64,000 nt of DNA from Cynocephalus volans (GCF_027409185.1 NC_084463.1:52570907-52634906); one strand, 5' to 3'; positions 30,597 through 42,015 are shown, counted from the stretch's first letter. The notes: generated by a model from the letters alone, not told the origin. A program made the numbers and translations.

Positions 30597-31067
30597 AAAG
30601 GCAGCCAACATGAAATCTAGTGTAATGTGATCAGCTGTCTCTCTTCATGTCAACAAAAAAGTATTAAATATATAATTGCTCTCTTTTCATCTCCTAGCCT
30701 CTTTGGAAGACATAAAATTGCATAATGTATTAGTAGTAACAATTATTATTGAATTTGCAATGTTTATAGGTGTAATGAGCATAAGAATAATATCTAAAAA
30801 GGTATATAGAGAAAGGTATAGAAATATGTAGGGATATAAAGCTATCTGTAGTAGGGTGTAGACCAACACAGGATTAATGCTTCTGTATTTAACTGGAATT
30901 AAGTTAGTATGAATCTGTAGCTGATTCTGTTTTTGTGTGTGTTTGTGTGTGCATGTTTCTTTGTAGCTGATTCTGATAAGTTAAGATGTACGAGGGAGGC
31001 TCACATACACTCAGTGGAGCAATATGTTAAAAATAGAGTGTAAATCATTTTAAATCTAAATGCAAGA
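30597..31067. other. AT-rich unassigned DNA
   Basis: About 470 bp, AT-rich, with a short TG-repeat tract near 30930-30955. No gene. Confidence 0.4.
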
Positions 31068-31245
31068 AGCCCCCCAGAGTCCTGAGCTAGGGTGGGGGGC
31101 CACAGACTCAGCTACACCCCCAGCCATCTACAACCAGGCCAGCAAAGGAGGCATCCATGGGCCAGCCCAACCTCCCTACACACTCCCTCGACCCCATCCC
31201 CTTTCCTCTTCCCTCTCTGCCCCCCACTCCACAACATCTAAGAAC
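31068..31245 (+). repeat. GC-rich module related to the composite element at 22600-22770
   Basis: CCATGGGCC, a long C/T tract, and CCACTCCACAACATCTAAGAA here parallel CCATGGGCC, a C/T tract and GCTCCACAGGAACATCTAGAA at 22670-22775. It sits just before L1 sequence, supporting the view that this module belongs to an L1 5' region. Confidence 0.5.
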
Positions 31246-31353
31246 ATAAAAAATAAATTAGAAAATCTAAATACACATTAGAAAATATTTACATATTTCA
31301 AAAGAAAGAAGTGAAAAAGGAATAAAGGAATAAAAATTAGGAATAATAGAATA

Positions 31354-31535
31354 GAGGACCAGCCCATGGCTCACTCGGGAGAGTGCGGTGCTGATAACAC
31401 CAAGGCCACGGGTTCAGATGCTATATAGGGATGGCCGGTCAGCTCACTGGCTGACCTTGGTGCTGATAACACCAAGCCAAGGGTTGAGATCCCCTTACTG
31501 GTCATCTTTGAAAAAAAAAAGAAAGAAAGAAAAGA
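31354..31535 (+). mobile_element. Dimeric CYN SINE with target duplication
   Basis: Two tRNA-like units, the first with GTGGTGCTGATAACACC-type text (here GTGCGGTGCTGATAACACC) and GGGTTCAGATGCTATATAGG, the second with GGTGCTGATAACACCAAGCC. An A-rich tail follows. A 12-bp duplication AATAATAGAATA flanks it (31342-31353 and 31536-31547). It is nested in L1 sequence. Confidence 0.85.
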
Positions 31536-31689
31536 AATAATAGAATACAAAAAGTAAAATCGCAGACATAAATCCAACTATATCAATAACATTAAATGTG
31601 AATAAATTAAACAATTCAAGCAAAACGTAGAGATTATTATACTAAATTCTAAAAAAAATTCAACTCAGTGCTGTCTGCAGGAGTAACAG

Positions 31690-31770
31690 TATAGATTTAC
31701 AGGTACAGACATGTGGTATTGTAAAACTAAGGTTAACGGTTTGGATCCCCATACCAGCCACCCACAAAAA
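31690..31770 (+). mobile_element. Decayed CYN SINE fragment
   Basis: GTGGTATTGTAAAACTAAGG then GGTTTGGATCCCCATACCAG corresponds to the second half and B-box region of a CYN unit. Confidence 0.55.
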
Positions 31771-32756
31771 CAAGACAAAAAGAGATCTTAATACCCACTT
31801 TCAATAACGGATAGAACAATTGCACAGAAGAGCAACATGGAATAGAAGACAAAAATAATATTTTAGTCTCACTAGACTTGAAAAACATGTACAAAACACT
31901 CCACCAAACAACAGCAGACTACACATTCTTCTCAATTGCACGTGAACATTGTCCAGGATAGCCTTTACACTAGGTCACTAAACAATCCAGATCCTAGGTA
32001 AAAGGATAGAAATAATACATAGTATGTACTCCAATCATAGTGGAGTGAACCTGGAAAATAATAATGCCAAGAAATTTGGAAATTCAAATACATGGCATTA
32101 AACAGTACGCTCAAATCCCAAAAGGGTGAAGAAATCAAAAGGGATATTAGAAACTGCACTGAGATGCCTGCAAATAAAGTTACAATATATAAATTTTTCT
32201 GAGAGACAGCTAAAGCAGTGCAGAGAGGAAAATATATAGCTTAAATATCAATATTAAGAAAAAAGAATAATCTCACAATGCTATTAGAATTCACACATAA
32301 AAAAAATGCAAGGCACCAGTAAAGGTCAATGTGAAACTATAACAGGCATTATAAATGCATGTGTTTGTATTACGACACTGAAAATAGGAGAGCAAACATA
32401 ATCTAATGTAAGCAGGAGGAAGGAAATAATAAGGATTACAGAAGAAATCGATGACAGAGATTAGAAAAACTATAGAGAATAGCAATGACACCAAAAGTAA
32501 GTTAATAAAAGATTAACAAAATTCTTAAACCTTTAACTAGACAAAGAAAAAAAAAACCTCAAATAACTACACTCAGAAATTAAGGGTAGAACATTACTAC
32601 CAACCTTACAAAAATAAAAGAATATTTAGAGAATAATAGAAACAATGGTATGCCAATCTACTTGATAATTTACACAAAATGGACAATTTCCTAGAAACAC
32701 ACAAATTCCAAAACTGACACAAGAAAAAAAGAATCTGAATACACCTATCACAGTGA

Positions 32757-32815
32757 AGACATTGCTTTAATAATAAAATAATAATAATTAAAATAATAGT
32801 AATAATAATAAAAAC
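32757..32815. repeat. (AAT)n-rich low-complexity tract
   Basis: Runs of AATAATAATA interrupted by A-rich words. Confidence 0.8.
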
Positions 32816-33160
32816 AACTATACACTAAGAAAAATTTCCAGAAACCTTACTGGTGGATTCTACCAAACATTTGCAAAAGTTTTAATATTAATTCTTCCCA
32901 ACTTCTCCAAAAAATAAAAGTAGTAGAGACACTTTCCAGCTCATTCTATGAGTCAGTATTACCACAACACCAAATTTCTACAAAGACATCATAAGAAAAT
33001 AAAAACCAGACCAATTCAATTTGACTATACATGCAAAATATTTTTTAAAATACATGGAAACACAATTCAGCAACATATAAAAATAGTTATACCTCACGTC
33101 AAAGTGGGATTCATCCCTCGAATACAAGGTTGCTTAACAAGCAAAAATTATTGATTGTAA

Positions 33161-33265
33161 CTTTTTGGTTTTGTTTTTTGGTGGCTGGTCAGTATAATGA
33201 TGTGAACGTTTGACCTTGGTATTATTAGCACAAAGATCTAACCGAGTGAGCTAACTGGCCAGCCC
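33161..33265 (-). mobile_element. CYN SINE, minus strand
   Basis: The plus strand reads T-rich tail, GGTGGCTGGTCAGTATAATG, then GAGTGAGCTAACTGGCCAGCC, the complement of a single tRNA-Ile-like unit. It is nested in L1. Confidence 0.8.
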
Positions 33266-34030
33266 TATATTAAAATTTGTTGCAGTGCAAAAGTAGTTTA
33301 ATATAATAGACCATATCAATACAATAATAAGGAAAACCACATGACCATCTCAATAGATGCAGAAAATGAATTTGACCAAACCCAACATCATTCCATGAGG
33401 AAAACATTCAACAAAGTAGGAATACAAAGGGACAGCCCTTTCATAAAGGGCATATGAAAAAGCCACAGCTAATGTCATACATAATGGTGAAAGTGTGTTT
33501 ACTTTTCCCCTAAGCTCAAGAACAAGATAAATACACCCACTCATCACATCTAATCATCATTGTACTAGGCAGGACAATTGGTAATGGAAATAAATAAAAG
33601 CCATATAGATTAGAAAAGAAAGAAGGACAATTATCTTAATTTGCTGATGACACAATCTTGTATTTAGAAAATCATAAGGAATTATCTAAAAACTATCACG
33701 AATGTATCAGGATACAAGATCAATATACAAAAATCAATTGCATTTGTGTACAAAAAAATTCTTGTGTACAATTCTAGTTACAGTAAAACAAAAATAAAAT
33801 TGTTAGGAACATCTTTAGCCAAAGACCTGTGAACTTGAACACTGAAAACTACAACACATGGCTAGTGTGGAAACACCTAGGTATAATCTGGGAGCCTCCT
33901 CTCCTTTGCTCCGAGGACTTTACCTTCATAAAGGGGGTGGGGGAGAAGAAACACATTCTTGGCCTTTATACTATTAGTGTGAGACATACTCCTCCAAATG
34001 TGCATTACTGTCTCCATTTATTTATTTATT

Positions 34031-34120
34031 TTTTTGTGTGGCTGGGCGGTATGGGGATTCCAACCCTTGAAATGGGTGTCATCAGCACCTTGATCTACCA
34101 AGTAAACTAATCAGCCAGCC
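34031..34120 (-). mobile_element. CYN SINE, minus strand
   Basis: TTTTTGTGTGGCTGGGCGGT, GGGGATTCCAACCCTTG and AACTAATCAGCCAGCCC are the complement of a single CYN unit. Confidence 0.75.
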
Positions 34121-34246
34121 CACTGTCTCCACTTTTACAAACAGAAGATTGAGGCTCACAATAAAAGAGAATAACAATACGCATTCTAGAGGATGGAATA
34201 ATAGTCACCTCCCACCCAATCCCTGCTAATCATCATGATTTTATTT

Positions 34247-34316
34247 TTGTTTTGTTTTTGGTGGCTGGCCAATGTGGGGATCCAAACCTTTGACTTTGGC
34301 GTTATAACACCAAATC
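34247..34316 (-). mobile_element. Truncated CYN SINE, minus strand
   Basis: TTTTTGGTGGCTGGCCAATG, GGGGATCCAAACCTTTGACT and GGCGTTATAACACCA are present; the 5' part of the SINE is missing. Confidence 0.75.
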
Positions 34317-34787
34317 CTGTATTTAAAGAATCCTCAGATATCTTACCAATAGGAGCTTAAAAGAGAGGCCTGGGATCCAGGAATTTGAGAAAGGGAGACT
34401 ATAGATTCCAAAAATGGAGGCAAGAGGGCTCTCAGAACATCAAGTCTGAGATCCTTGGGTCTGCTGAATAGAGTCACTTGAGGGCAGGAATTTGGACAAC
34501 ACACGGTATACATTAAGAAAAGAGAAAGAAAGAATAGGTCTTTAACAAGAGTCCAGCCTCTCTCACGCATCACCGTCTCACCCCTAATCTTCACCCTCTT
34601 TTCACTCCACACCCCATTCTACCACTCAAACCCGCATCAACCTTGTTGACTCAAGCTTGGCATTTCCCTGGTTGAAGATGAACTTCAGTGGTACCAGGAT
34701 CTTAGAGAAACCTTGTACAGAACTCCTTGCCTAGTCTGCTGCAGAAACCAGAGAAAAAAAGGCAAAGCTAATGTCCATCACAGACAC

Positions 34788-34829
34788 CCCCCCACACACA
34801 CACATATCTGAAGTTGTGATTGATATGTT

Positions 34830-34865
<36 letters not shown>

Positions 34866-34888
34866 CTGAAGTTGTGATTGATATGTTG
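34788..34888. repeat. (CA)n microsatellite with duplicated flank
   Basis: A CA run at 34791-34805 is followed by ATATCTGAAGTTGTGATTGA, TATGTTG, then a longer CA run (34831-34862) followed by the same 27-bp flank again. The flank plus CA unit has been tandemly duplicated. Confidence 0.9.
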
Positions 34889-35399
34889 ATGAATGGGTGA
34901 ATGGAACATGGGGGTTTCTGGGCAAATAATTATCAGATGCCAACAGTGTAAATTGACCCAAGGATTAAGGAATGCACCTACCCAATATTCGTGCTTTTAT
35001 TTTGCTGTACACAGTACAGCAGTTTTTCAACTTCGGTAATGCACTCAATTGAAGACTGACAAATTAGTTTACTGGATAAGAACAAACATTTTTAATGGCT
35101 TGGAAGAGAGCTACCACATTAGTTTCTCATTTGATAAGCCATTTAAAATAAAATAGATTCATGATATTTTCATACTCTATAACGCATATGCAAAAATAAA
35201 CGTGGGTTCTATGATAGCAATACCTATATGACAACTAAAAGTAAAATTAGGTACTAATATCATGCTGTAATCAGCGCACGTTCGAATTTCCCCGTTATTC
35301 TCACAACGTCCCATACCGTCAATACAGGATTTAATAAAGAATCAGAATTCCACCTCGAAATAATGTGGAGAGGGTCCAGTCCCTGCTGGGAAAATAAAC
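34889..35399. other. Unassigned AT-rich DNA upstream of the CpG-rich promoter
   Basis: About 500 bp with no recognised repeat or gene. It ends where GC content rises sharply. Confidence 0.4.
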
Positions 35400-35770
35400 A
35401 AATGTTCTCCTTCCCGCCCAAAAAGATGACCGCAGAGGCTTGTGGGAAATGCAGTCTTGCCCGCCAATGACGTCACCAGGAGTAGCGTAGAAAAACAGAT
35501 TTTTGAGTTCCTTCTACGCACTCGCTGCTCCGCCCACTCCGCCGCCTTCTGGGAAACGTATTGTCTCAGTCTCCAGTGACGTCACCAGCTAGGACTATGG
35601 CAACAGCTCTTTGTATTTCTTCTATGTATGCGCTGCTTCGCTCACTCTGCAATCCGGGTAGCGTAGTTTCGCCCTGCAGTGACGTCCCCAGCGCAGGACT
35701 ATGTGAAAGGCGTTCCCGGGTTTCTTCTGCGCATGTGCGGTTCCGCCCACACCGCCATCTTTTCTCTGGA
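35400..35770 (+). promoter_or_regulatory. CpG-rich promoter built from three tandem units with CRE-like sites
   Basis: Three units of roughly 103-109 bp repeat in tandem. Each has a (G)TGACGTCA-type site: 35468-35475 and 35577-35584 perfect, 35680-35687 TGACGTCC. Each is followed by CCAG..., a TTTCTTCTRYGYATGYGC-like word and CCGCCCACWCCGCC-like text. TGACGTCA is the palindromic CREB/ATF site. The region is CpG-rich against an AT-rich background. The GCGCATGTGCGG...CCGCCATCTT text is common in promoters of housekeeping and zinc-finger genes, though no particular gene can be named. Confidence 0.7.
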
Positions 35771-35838
35771 AATACGATTGTTGTGGCCACCGCAGTGCTG
35801 CTTTTCAGATCCTGGGGTTGGATTGTGCCTCCTTGAAG
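35771..35838 (+). other. Candidate noncoding first exon and splice donor
   Basis: Downstream of the promoter, TTTCAGATCCTGGGGTTGGA leads to CCTTGAAG followed by GTGGGTAAC at 35839, a good splice donor. No open frame begins here with a plausible start, so a 5'UTR exon fits. The related reverse-strand segment near 51210 keeps CTGAAG then GTAAATG, so exon end and donor seem conserved in position. The gene body is not visible in this window; I found no zinc-finger or KRAB coding sequence. Confidence 0.5.
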
Positions 35839-36300
35839 GTGGGTAACAGGGTGAAACCCTGGGGAGCGGGACGGGTGTCCCGGCACTTGGCGGGGCAGAG
35901 GCGCCGTGGGCCTTGGGCGGGCGGGGCCTGACGTTGGGGCACAAGTGCGGACCTGGCCCGGCCGGGGAAGGGGATCCTGGGCTGCGCTTTCCCTCACGGC
36001 TCCCTAAGAATCTGATACCAACCTGTATGACATTCAGATTACCCATGTATCACATGGGCGTGTTCATATTGTTGAAATGCCCCCAAATTCACCGAGAAAC
36101 AATTGTGAGGTGTGTGCGTACTGTTACGCTGTGGCAGTTGTGTTTGTGGGGTGTCTTGGTGTCCCTTCAGCAAGTCAAGTTTCCGGTCCCCTCCAGCCTG
36201 GTGCAGCCTGCCCAGCACTCCTGTTTTCAGTTTGCAGGTGTTTATACGGGAACTCGTTTCCCAGGACAGTGACTTCTAGGATGGAGATTGGGGTACTGGA
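35839..36300 (+). other. Intron-1-like segment shared with two other loci (copy A)
   Basis: GC-rich up to 36000. From about 36025 it aligns with the reverse complement of 58700-59010 and of 50520-50780: GAAATGCCCCCAAATTCACC, CAATTGTGAGGTGTGTGCG, GTTACGCTGTGGCAGTTGTG, TTCAGCAAGTCAAGTTTCCG and CCCAGGACAGTGACTTCTAG all have counterparts. It shows no LTR ends or poly-A tail and follows on from a promoter, so I read it as gene duplication rather than a mobile repeat. Confidence 0.65.
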
Positions 36301-36369
36301 TGATGGTCCCGTTTTCTTCAGACTAAATGAGGTGTTACAGGAGGACGCCATATAGACAGGATCCCCACC

Positions 36370-37270
36370 TGAAAGAACTCTCCTCTGGCCCAATCTCTCT
36401 CACTGCTGCAGTGTGTTACTGTGAACTCATAGGGAGAGGCAGGAGACACCCAGGCTTGGGACAGGAAGCAGAGTTCATCGATGGCAGCAGCGGCTGAGCG
36501 GACTCCAGTCACAAAGTCTGAGCCCCGAACGCAGCAGGGCTGTTTCTTTTATACCATAGCGTTTCCCGGGTTTTTTGCACTGGGGAAAGGGGGTGAACTC
36601 ATATGGTGATGTCTTTCTATCAGGAGTGCACAGTCACACTTCAGTTAGCCATTACAGCAGAGCAGACATGATAGTAGGGTGGAGTGAGGTACTGCTGGGC
36701 ATGTATGATAACAGCGCGGGGGCCCTGGCTCAGTTAGCCATTACAGCAGAGCAGACATGATAGTAGGGTGGAGTGAGGTACTGCTGGGCATGTATGATAA
36801 CAGGACAGGGGTCCTGGTTCAGTTAGCCATTACAGCAGTGCAGACGTGGTAGGGTGGAGTGAGGTACTGCTGGGCATGTACCATAAGAGGGCGGGAGTCC
36901 TGGCTCAGTTAGCCATTACAGTGGAGCGGGGCGCAGCTGGGCAGAGCATGAGTGTCTCCTCACTAGTGCTTGAGAGCAGAGGCAAGAGTCTCAGAAAGGT
37001 AAAGGTCCTAGCCTTACACCGCCCAAGCAATTATTATTGATCCTAGTGGCGAGGTGCACAAAGGTGTGGGTTGGTAGTACTTCCTTCAGTAGCTATCAGA
37101 GACTAGGTGATAGTGGAAGATTTGGACAACTTTCAGAAGGGAGCGTGAGTTTGAGAAGAGGCAAGGACCTACGAAATGTTACTTATTGAAGGGAGTTTGA
37201 AGGTGTTCTGTGGGGTGCGGGAATAGCCTGTCATAGCTGAGAAGATCTGTCTGCAGTGCTCTCTAAACAC
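36370..37270 (-). mobile_element. Probable LTR, minus strand, with internal tandem repeat
   Basis: Read on the minus strand, it has a TATA box (TATAAAAG, complement at 36546-36553) followed by GCCCTGCTGCGTTCGGGGCT and CTCTGCTTCCTGTCCCAAGC. The layout resembles LTR U3/R/U5. Upstream of the TATA box lies an 89-bp tandem repeat, as found in some LTR enhancers. Outer ends are not certain and no target duplication was found. Confidence 0.5.
36641..36990. repeat. 89-bp tandem repeat, about 3.5 copies
   Basis: Units start with TCAGTTAGCCATTACAGCAG at 36641, 36730, 36819 and 36905 (spacings 89, 89, 86). The shared core includes GTAGGGTGGAGTGAGGTACT and GCTGGGCATGTA. The first three are nearly identical; the last is diverged and truncated. 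Confidence 0.9.
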
Positions 37271-37689
37271 ACTCCTGTTCCTTCAGTCTTTCCTCATTGT
37301 TCCCAGTGTCTGAGCTCTCTCAATCCCAGCCTATCACAAATTTTGGCATCTAGAGATATGTTGATGCTCTCTCTTATCCTGACAGATCCTCCTGGTAGTT
37401 CAGGGAAGCTTTCCCCATGTAGTTCTGCCTGTGAAGAAAAAAAAAAGGAAAGAAAAAAAGAAAATTGAATTTGAGGAGATATGACTTGCCCAGGGTCATA
37501 TGATCTGTAGATGTTAGATATCCTGACATTTTTGACTACGTTTTCCATTTTGCCACACTTAAGTCAAAACAAGTGTTTGTTTACTTCTGAGATTATTGTG
37601 ATACTGAAGTCAACCTAGAACTAAGATTGCTATCACATATGTTGCCCTAAACATCCTTATTCTTTATTTGTTTATTTTTTGTATTGTTT

Positions 37690-37757
37690 TGATTTTGGAA
37701 CCTGGACCCTGGTGTTACCATCACCATGCTCTAACCAACTGAGCTAAGTGGCCAGCC
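37690..37757 (-). mobile_element. CYN SINE fragment, minus strand
   Basis: GGAACCTGGACCCTGGTGTT and TAACCAACTGAGCTAAGTGG, then CCAGCC, complement a tRNA-Ile-like unit. Confidence 0.7.
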
Positions 37758-38299
37758 ACTTCCCTATTCATTTTTATTTCCAGCACTTTCTGTGGATTCT
37801 GTGAGTCCAGAGGGTATGTAACACAAGTGTTTTACACTTAATGTTAGTAACCTGTTCTTGAAAATCATAAATTCTTCAGGAATATTATAGAAGACTATTT
37901 TACATGATTTGAAATCTGAAAATTAGACTGCATCTCACTCCTACTCCAAAACAATTTTTAAAAATGTAATTAAAATACAGTGCAATAGTTATTTATAAAT
38001 AACAGATACTTTTTATGTTTTACATTTCTTAAAGCAAACAGACTTTTTTATTATGTTAAAAAAAAAACAACTTACAGCATAGTTTACTGATGTTCAAAGC
38101 AGTTTTTCTTTATGATTCCCATGGCCTATGTACGAGCCAGTAACCTCACTGAAGTTCACTTAGTTGACATTCACTGTGATTTTCAAAACTTGTACATATG
38201 GCTGTGAAATTGTATTCATTGTTTTTGATATGTAATTTAAGCCTTTCTCCATCACATAAGTTTGTTAGAAACATATTGAGTTCTGGGGGCTTAGATGTA
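37758..38299. other. AT-rich unassigned DNA
   Basis: About 540 bp without a recognised feature. Confidence 0.4.
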
Positions 38300-38820
38300 T
38301 CAGCATGTGCTATCCAAGGAACCAACCAAAGTTCAATGGCTTTAAAAAATTAACCTGGATCCTAACACTGCGCAGCTACCAAACAAAATCCCAACCTTTT
38401 TCTTTGCTTAAAGTTCAGTGGATCCACAATTTGGGGTGTTCTCAGCTGGGCAGGTTTATGCTGATGTTTACTGGATTGCAAGTGAAACTTTAGTCAGCTG
38501 ATGCCTTGACTGAGGCTGGTTGGTTCAAGATGGCTTCACTCACTTGTCCTGTGGTTTGTGCTGATTCTTGGCTAGGCCCTGTGTCTCCAACAGATTGGTC
38601 CCAGGCTTCTTCACATTATCACCATGTGTGGCCATGAGGCAAGCAGCAGTGGCCAGTAGTTTTCAAACCTATGTTTGCATGACACTTTCTCATGTGCCAT
38701 TGTCCAAAGCAAGTCACATGGCTAAGCCCAGTTCACTGTCAGAGTATACTATGTCAGGGCTTGGGTACAGGGAGACCTGTCAATGGGCAACATTACTGTA
38801 ATAGTGTTCGATGAGAAATA
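38300..38820 (+). repeat. Ancient dispersed mammalian repeat, family uncertain
   Basis: CTCAGCTGGGCAGG, GGCTGGTTGGTTCAAGATGG, CAAAGCAAGTCACATGGCTA and AAGCCCAG are words I associate with an old interspersed mammalian repeat, but I cannot name the family. The open frame here has no protein meaning. Confidence 0.4.
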
Positions 38821-39960
38821 TACGTTTTGTACATTTTTTACTTATGTAATCATTGGCCAAAAATGTTTCATTGCAAGATGCATACTTTTCACATATTTAG
38901 GTCTATAAAAGCGAGATATGTTTTGGAAACACTCATCTAGAGTCCTCTATATAATCCCTATATTAATAGAGAAATAATTAATACAGCCTAACTATATTTC
39001 TATAGCATTAATTTTAGCAAAGCCTTTTTTTTTGCTTAAATTATTAAATTATATGTTTAGTTAATATTAATTCTTGCTAAATCAGTAGGTAATGTACGTT
39101 TTCATTAACTTAAAAATAAATTGTCTAATGTGTACCAGGTAATATACTTCTAAGTGCATCATTGATGAGCCATTTTTGGTCTTATTGATGTATTTTCTCC
39201 CACAGAGAGTTACCTTTTTGCAGGTAATTTGTAGAAAGTTTTGGGCAGGAGATTCTAGCAGAAAACCACACTAGTTCTCCATAATCCCCTGCATTCACCT
39301 TCTCTCCCAGCTGTGCTGCCATAGTGCTCTATGCATTTCCAAGAACAGCAAAAAATGAGGAAAAGTTTGGTGAGTTGTTTGTATATTTTTCACTTTATTT
39401 TACATTGTATTTTATTAGCTTTATGGGTGCATGAATTAAAATGGGAAAGTAGAAGTAAGTAAAACTCAGCTTGAAGGAAATGTTCATATACAAGATCAAG
39501 TGGGCATATAGATGTAGCAGCTACAAGACCTCAGAATTGTCTAAGTTGAGGGCAGATTTGGCTCTGGGGTTTCTAATGTTATCTCAAGAAGGTAATCATG
39601 TTTGTTACATGATTGGAATGGAACCTGAGAAGAGAGTATGATAAATTTCTCATGGGATGTGAAGACTTGCTGGCAGCAAATTCTGAAACAGTGTCTCTAT
39701 TGGAAAATTTTTCACTACCAACCTGGAAACAAACACTTTTCACTTTCTGCAGTGGTAATAGTTACATAGTGTAAAAACACAAGTTATTTAATAATGTTTT
39801 TCTCAATTATTTAAGATAGTTTGGTCTCAGGTTTTGGAAGGCTGTACTTGATTCATAGATAAAACCTGGAGTTATAACTAAAATTACAGTGAAACCCAAT
39901 GATTACTCTCTAGTATTTGCCTAACTTGAATCTTCTGCCTCATTTGACATTGTTGCTCAT
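38821..39960. other. AT-rich unassigned DNA
   Basis: About 1.1 kb. I see no gene, tandem repeat or named mobile element. Confidence 0.4.
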
Positions 39961-39964
39961 GATC

Positions 39965-40315
39965 TTATGGAAATTCTTTTATTTTCTTCTCCTTAACAAG
40001 CTTGTCTAAGTGCTCCATCCTGGGCCCCCTTCTTATTCTGCACTTCGTTGTGACCAGTTCAGCCCTTTCTAGTTTGCACTTTTGTTTATCTGCAGCTTGG
40101 ACCTCTTTCCCAACAGAAAGTTTGAACTGTCTGATGAATGCTCCTTTGTAACTATCCAAAAGACACCTCAAGGTCAACAAGTCAAAAATGAAAACTACGT
40201 CCTCCTCTCTTCTCTTACATAAGGTATCACTCCATCTGGCCAGTGACCCAAACGACCAAAATTGAATTTCTTCTGAAGTATTCCGTTTCTCAGGTCTAAT
40301 TTTGCCTGGGATCAA
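39965..40315 (-). repeat. Ancient dispersed repeat carrying a chance 116-codon frame
   Basis: The minus strand holds an open frame of 116 codons with a charged product (FDLLTLRCLLDSYKGAF, KLVKEKKIKEFP). The same nucleotide theme, TTTTGACTTGTTGACC-like then GTGTCTTTTGGATAGTTACA, occurs on the plus strand at 55285-55345 (TTTTGGATTTGCTAAG, GTGCCTTTTGGGTAGCTACA), and I know similar text as a widespread old mammalian intronic repeat. The frame is therefore most likely accidental. Confidence 0.5.
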
Positions 40316-40399
40316 ATCCTGCTACTTTGGTTGGTTTGTTTTATTTTAATTTCTATATAAAGTGCTAATATAGGGGAGGAACACACATAGTAACTTTGT

Positions 40400-41600
40400 T
40401 CCATTCAGTAAGGAATGTCATTCTTGTCAAAACCTGAAGGGTGTGTTTGCTGGGTGATGAGGTTTAATCTGGTGAATTGGGTTTTTAGGCAGCACATGTG
40501 GTGATATCCTTAGGATTTTTTTCTAACACGTGTTGCTCTGTATTGGGTGTGAGGTGATATTTTATTGTAGTTTTGATTTGCATTTCAATAATAATGATAT
40601 GGAGCATTTCTTGCATGTTTGTTAGCCATTTGTATATTGTCTTTGGAGCAAGGTGTATTCAAGTATTTTGCCCATTTTTAAACCAGGTTGTGTGTTTTGT
40701 TCTTGTTGAGTTGCAGAAGTATTATTCAGAGTATATTGTTTAATTCCACCGTTTTGGGGATTTTCCAAGTATTGTTTTGTTGTTGATTTCCAGTTTATTC
40801 CATTTGGTGTGAAAACACACATTGTATGGTTTCTATTTTAAATCTGTTGAAGTGTGTTTTATGGCCCAGAATGGGGTCTCTTTGGGTGATTGTTTCCTGA
40901 TTGATAAGAATGTCTGTTCTGTTGTTGCTGGATGATATAGTCTTTAGATATCTATTATATTTAGATCTTGATTTGAGATTACCTGTGTCTTTACTGCTTT
41001 TCTCCCTGGTAGATCAATCCAGTTTTGATAGAGGGTGTCAGAATCTTTGGTTGTGATGGCGGATTTATGTATTTCTCCTTACAGCTGTGTTAGTTTTTGG
41101 CTCACATAGTTTAACAATCAGTTGTTAGGCACATGCACATCAAGAATTTTTGTCTACTTAGAGGATTAATCTTTATATCATTATGCAATGCCATATTTAA
41201 TATCTGATAACTTTTCTTGCTTTGAACTCTCATTTGTCTGAAATAAAATAGCTACTTTGTTTTTTTCTGGTTTGTGCTGCCATTGTACATTTTCTTTATC
41301 CATATACGTTGAATTCATGTGCACTTTTATATTTAATTTGGATTGCTTCTAGATATCATATGGGTGTAATTGGGTATTGTATTTTGATCCATTCTGAAAA
41401 TGTGTCTTTAAATTAGTACATTTAGAACATTGACTTTCTGTGTGAATATTGGGTTAAACATCTTTGGTATTTTACTGAAGTACAAGCTGAATACAAGACA
41501 GAACTATGTTTTCTCCTTTCTTAAACCAGTATACATTGAAATTGAGTCTAAACTAGTTCATGTAACACATTATTTCAGGCGTGTATTTGTACTTAAGTCT
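40400..41600 (-). mobile_element. L1M LINE pieces, minus strand
   Basis: The plus strand reads TTTTGATTTGCATTTCAATA, GTTAGCCATTTGTATATTGT and TTGCCCATTTTTAA near 40555-40690, the complement of an L1 3' region. From about 40750, TTGATTTCCAGTTTATTCCA, GAATGTCTGTTCTGTTGTTG and ATTATGCAATGCCATATTTA complement ORF2 text of a second old L1. All are stop-ridden. Confidence 0.7.
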
Positions 41601-41607
41601 TCATAGT

Positions 41608-42015
41608 TGTATTAGTCTATTTCTGTTGCTTATAGGAAAATACCTGAAACTGGATGACTTATAAAGAAACTGAAATTTATTGCTTATGGTTTTGGAGGCT
41701 CAGATGTCCAAAGTCCAGTGAACACATATGGTGAAGGCTTTCTTTGGTGGTGACCTCGTGATGACAGGGTATCACATTGCAAAGAGGTGGAGCAGAGGAG
41801 AAAGAGAGTAGGGGCAGGTGCAGGTTTTTTTTAAACAACCAGCTCTCACAGGACCTAATAGAGTGAGAACTCATTCACTACCCCCACCCCCTAGGAAGAG
41901 CATTAATCCAGTCATGTGGGATCTGCCCCCATGATTTAAACAGCTCCCAACACTGCCACATTGGGGATCATATTTCCACATGAGTTTTGGGGGGACAACA
42001 CATTCAGACTCTATC
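41608..42015 (-). mobile_element. MaLR 3' LTR (MST-like)
   Basis: TGTATTAGTCTATTTCTGTT through CAGGACCTAATAGAGTGAGA, CAGTCATGTGGGATCTGCCC and TTTTGGGGGGACAACACATT. The middle is unlike the LTR at 43599-44135. Confidence 0.7.

Larger units (their letters stand above)
31548..33830 (+). mobile_element. L1 LINE ORF2 fragment, interrupted by SINEs
   Basis: Old L1 ORF2 text runs through this stretch with stops: AGAACATTACTACCAACCTT, GTGGATTCTACCAAACATTT, TCCCAACTTCTCCAAAAAAT, GGGATTCATCCCTCGAATAC, ACCATCTCAATAGATGCAGA and GCTGATGACACAATCTTGTA (the last covers the RT active-site region, FADD-like). CYN fragments interrupt it at 31690-31770 and 33161-33265. It is dead and truncated. Confidence 0.75.

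Noticed and set aside
35400-36300. A KRAB zinc-finger gene
   Set aside because: Promoter style and local duplication fit, but no KRAB or C2H2 coding sequence is present in the window, so the family is not claimed.
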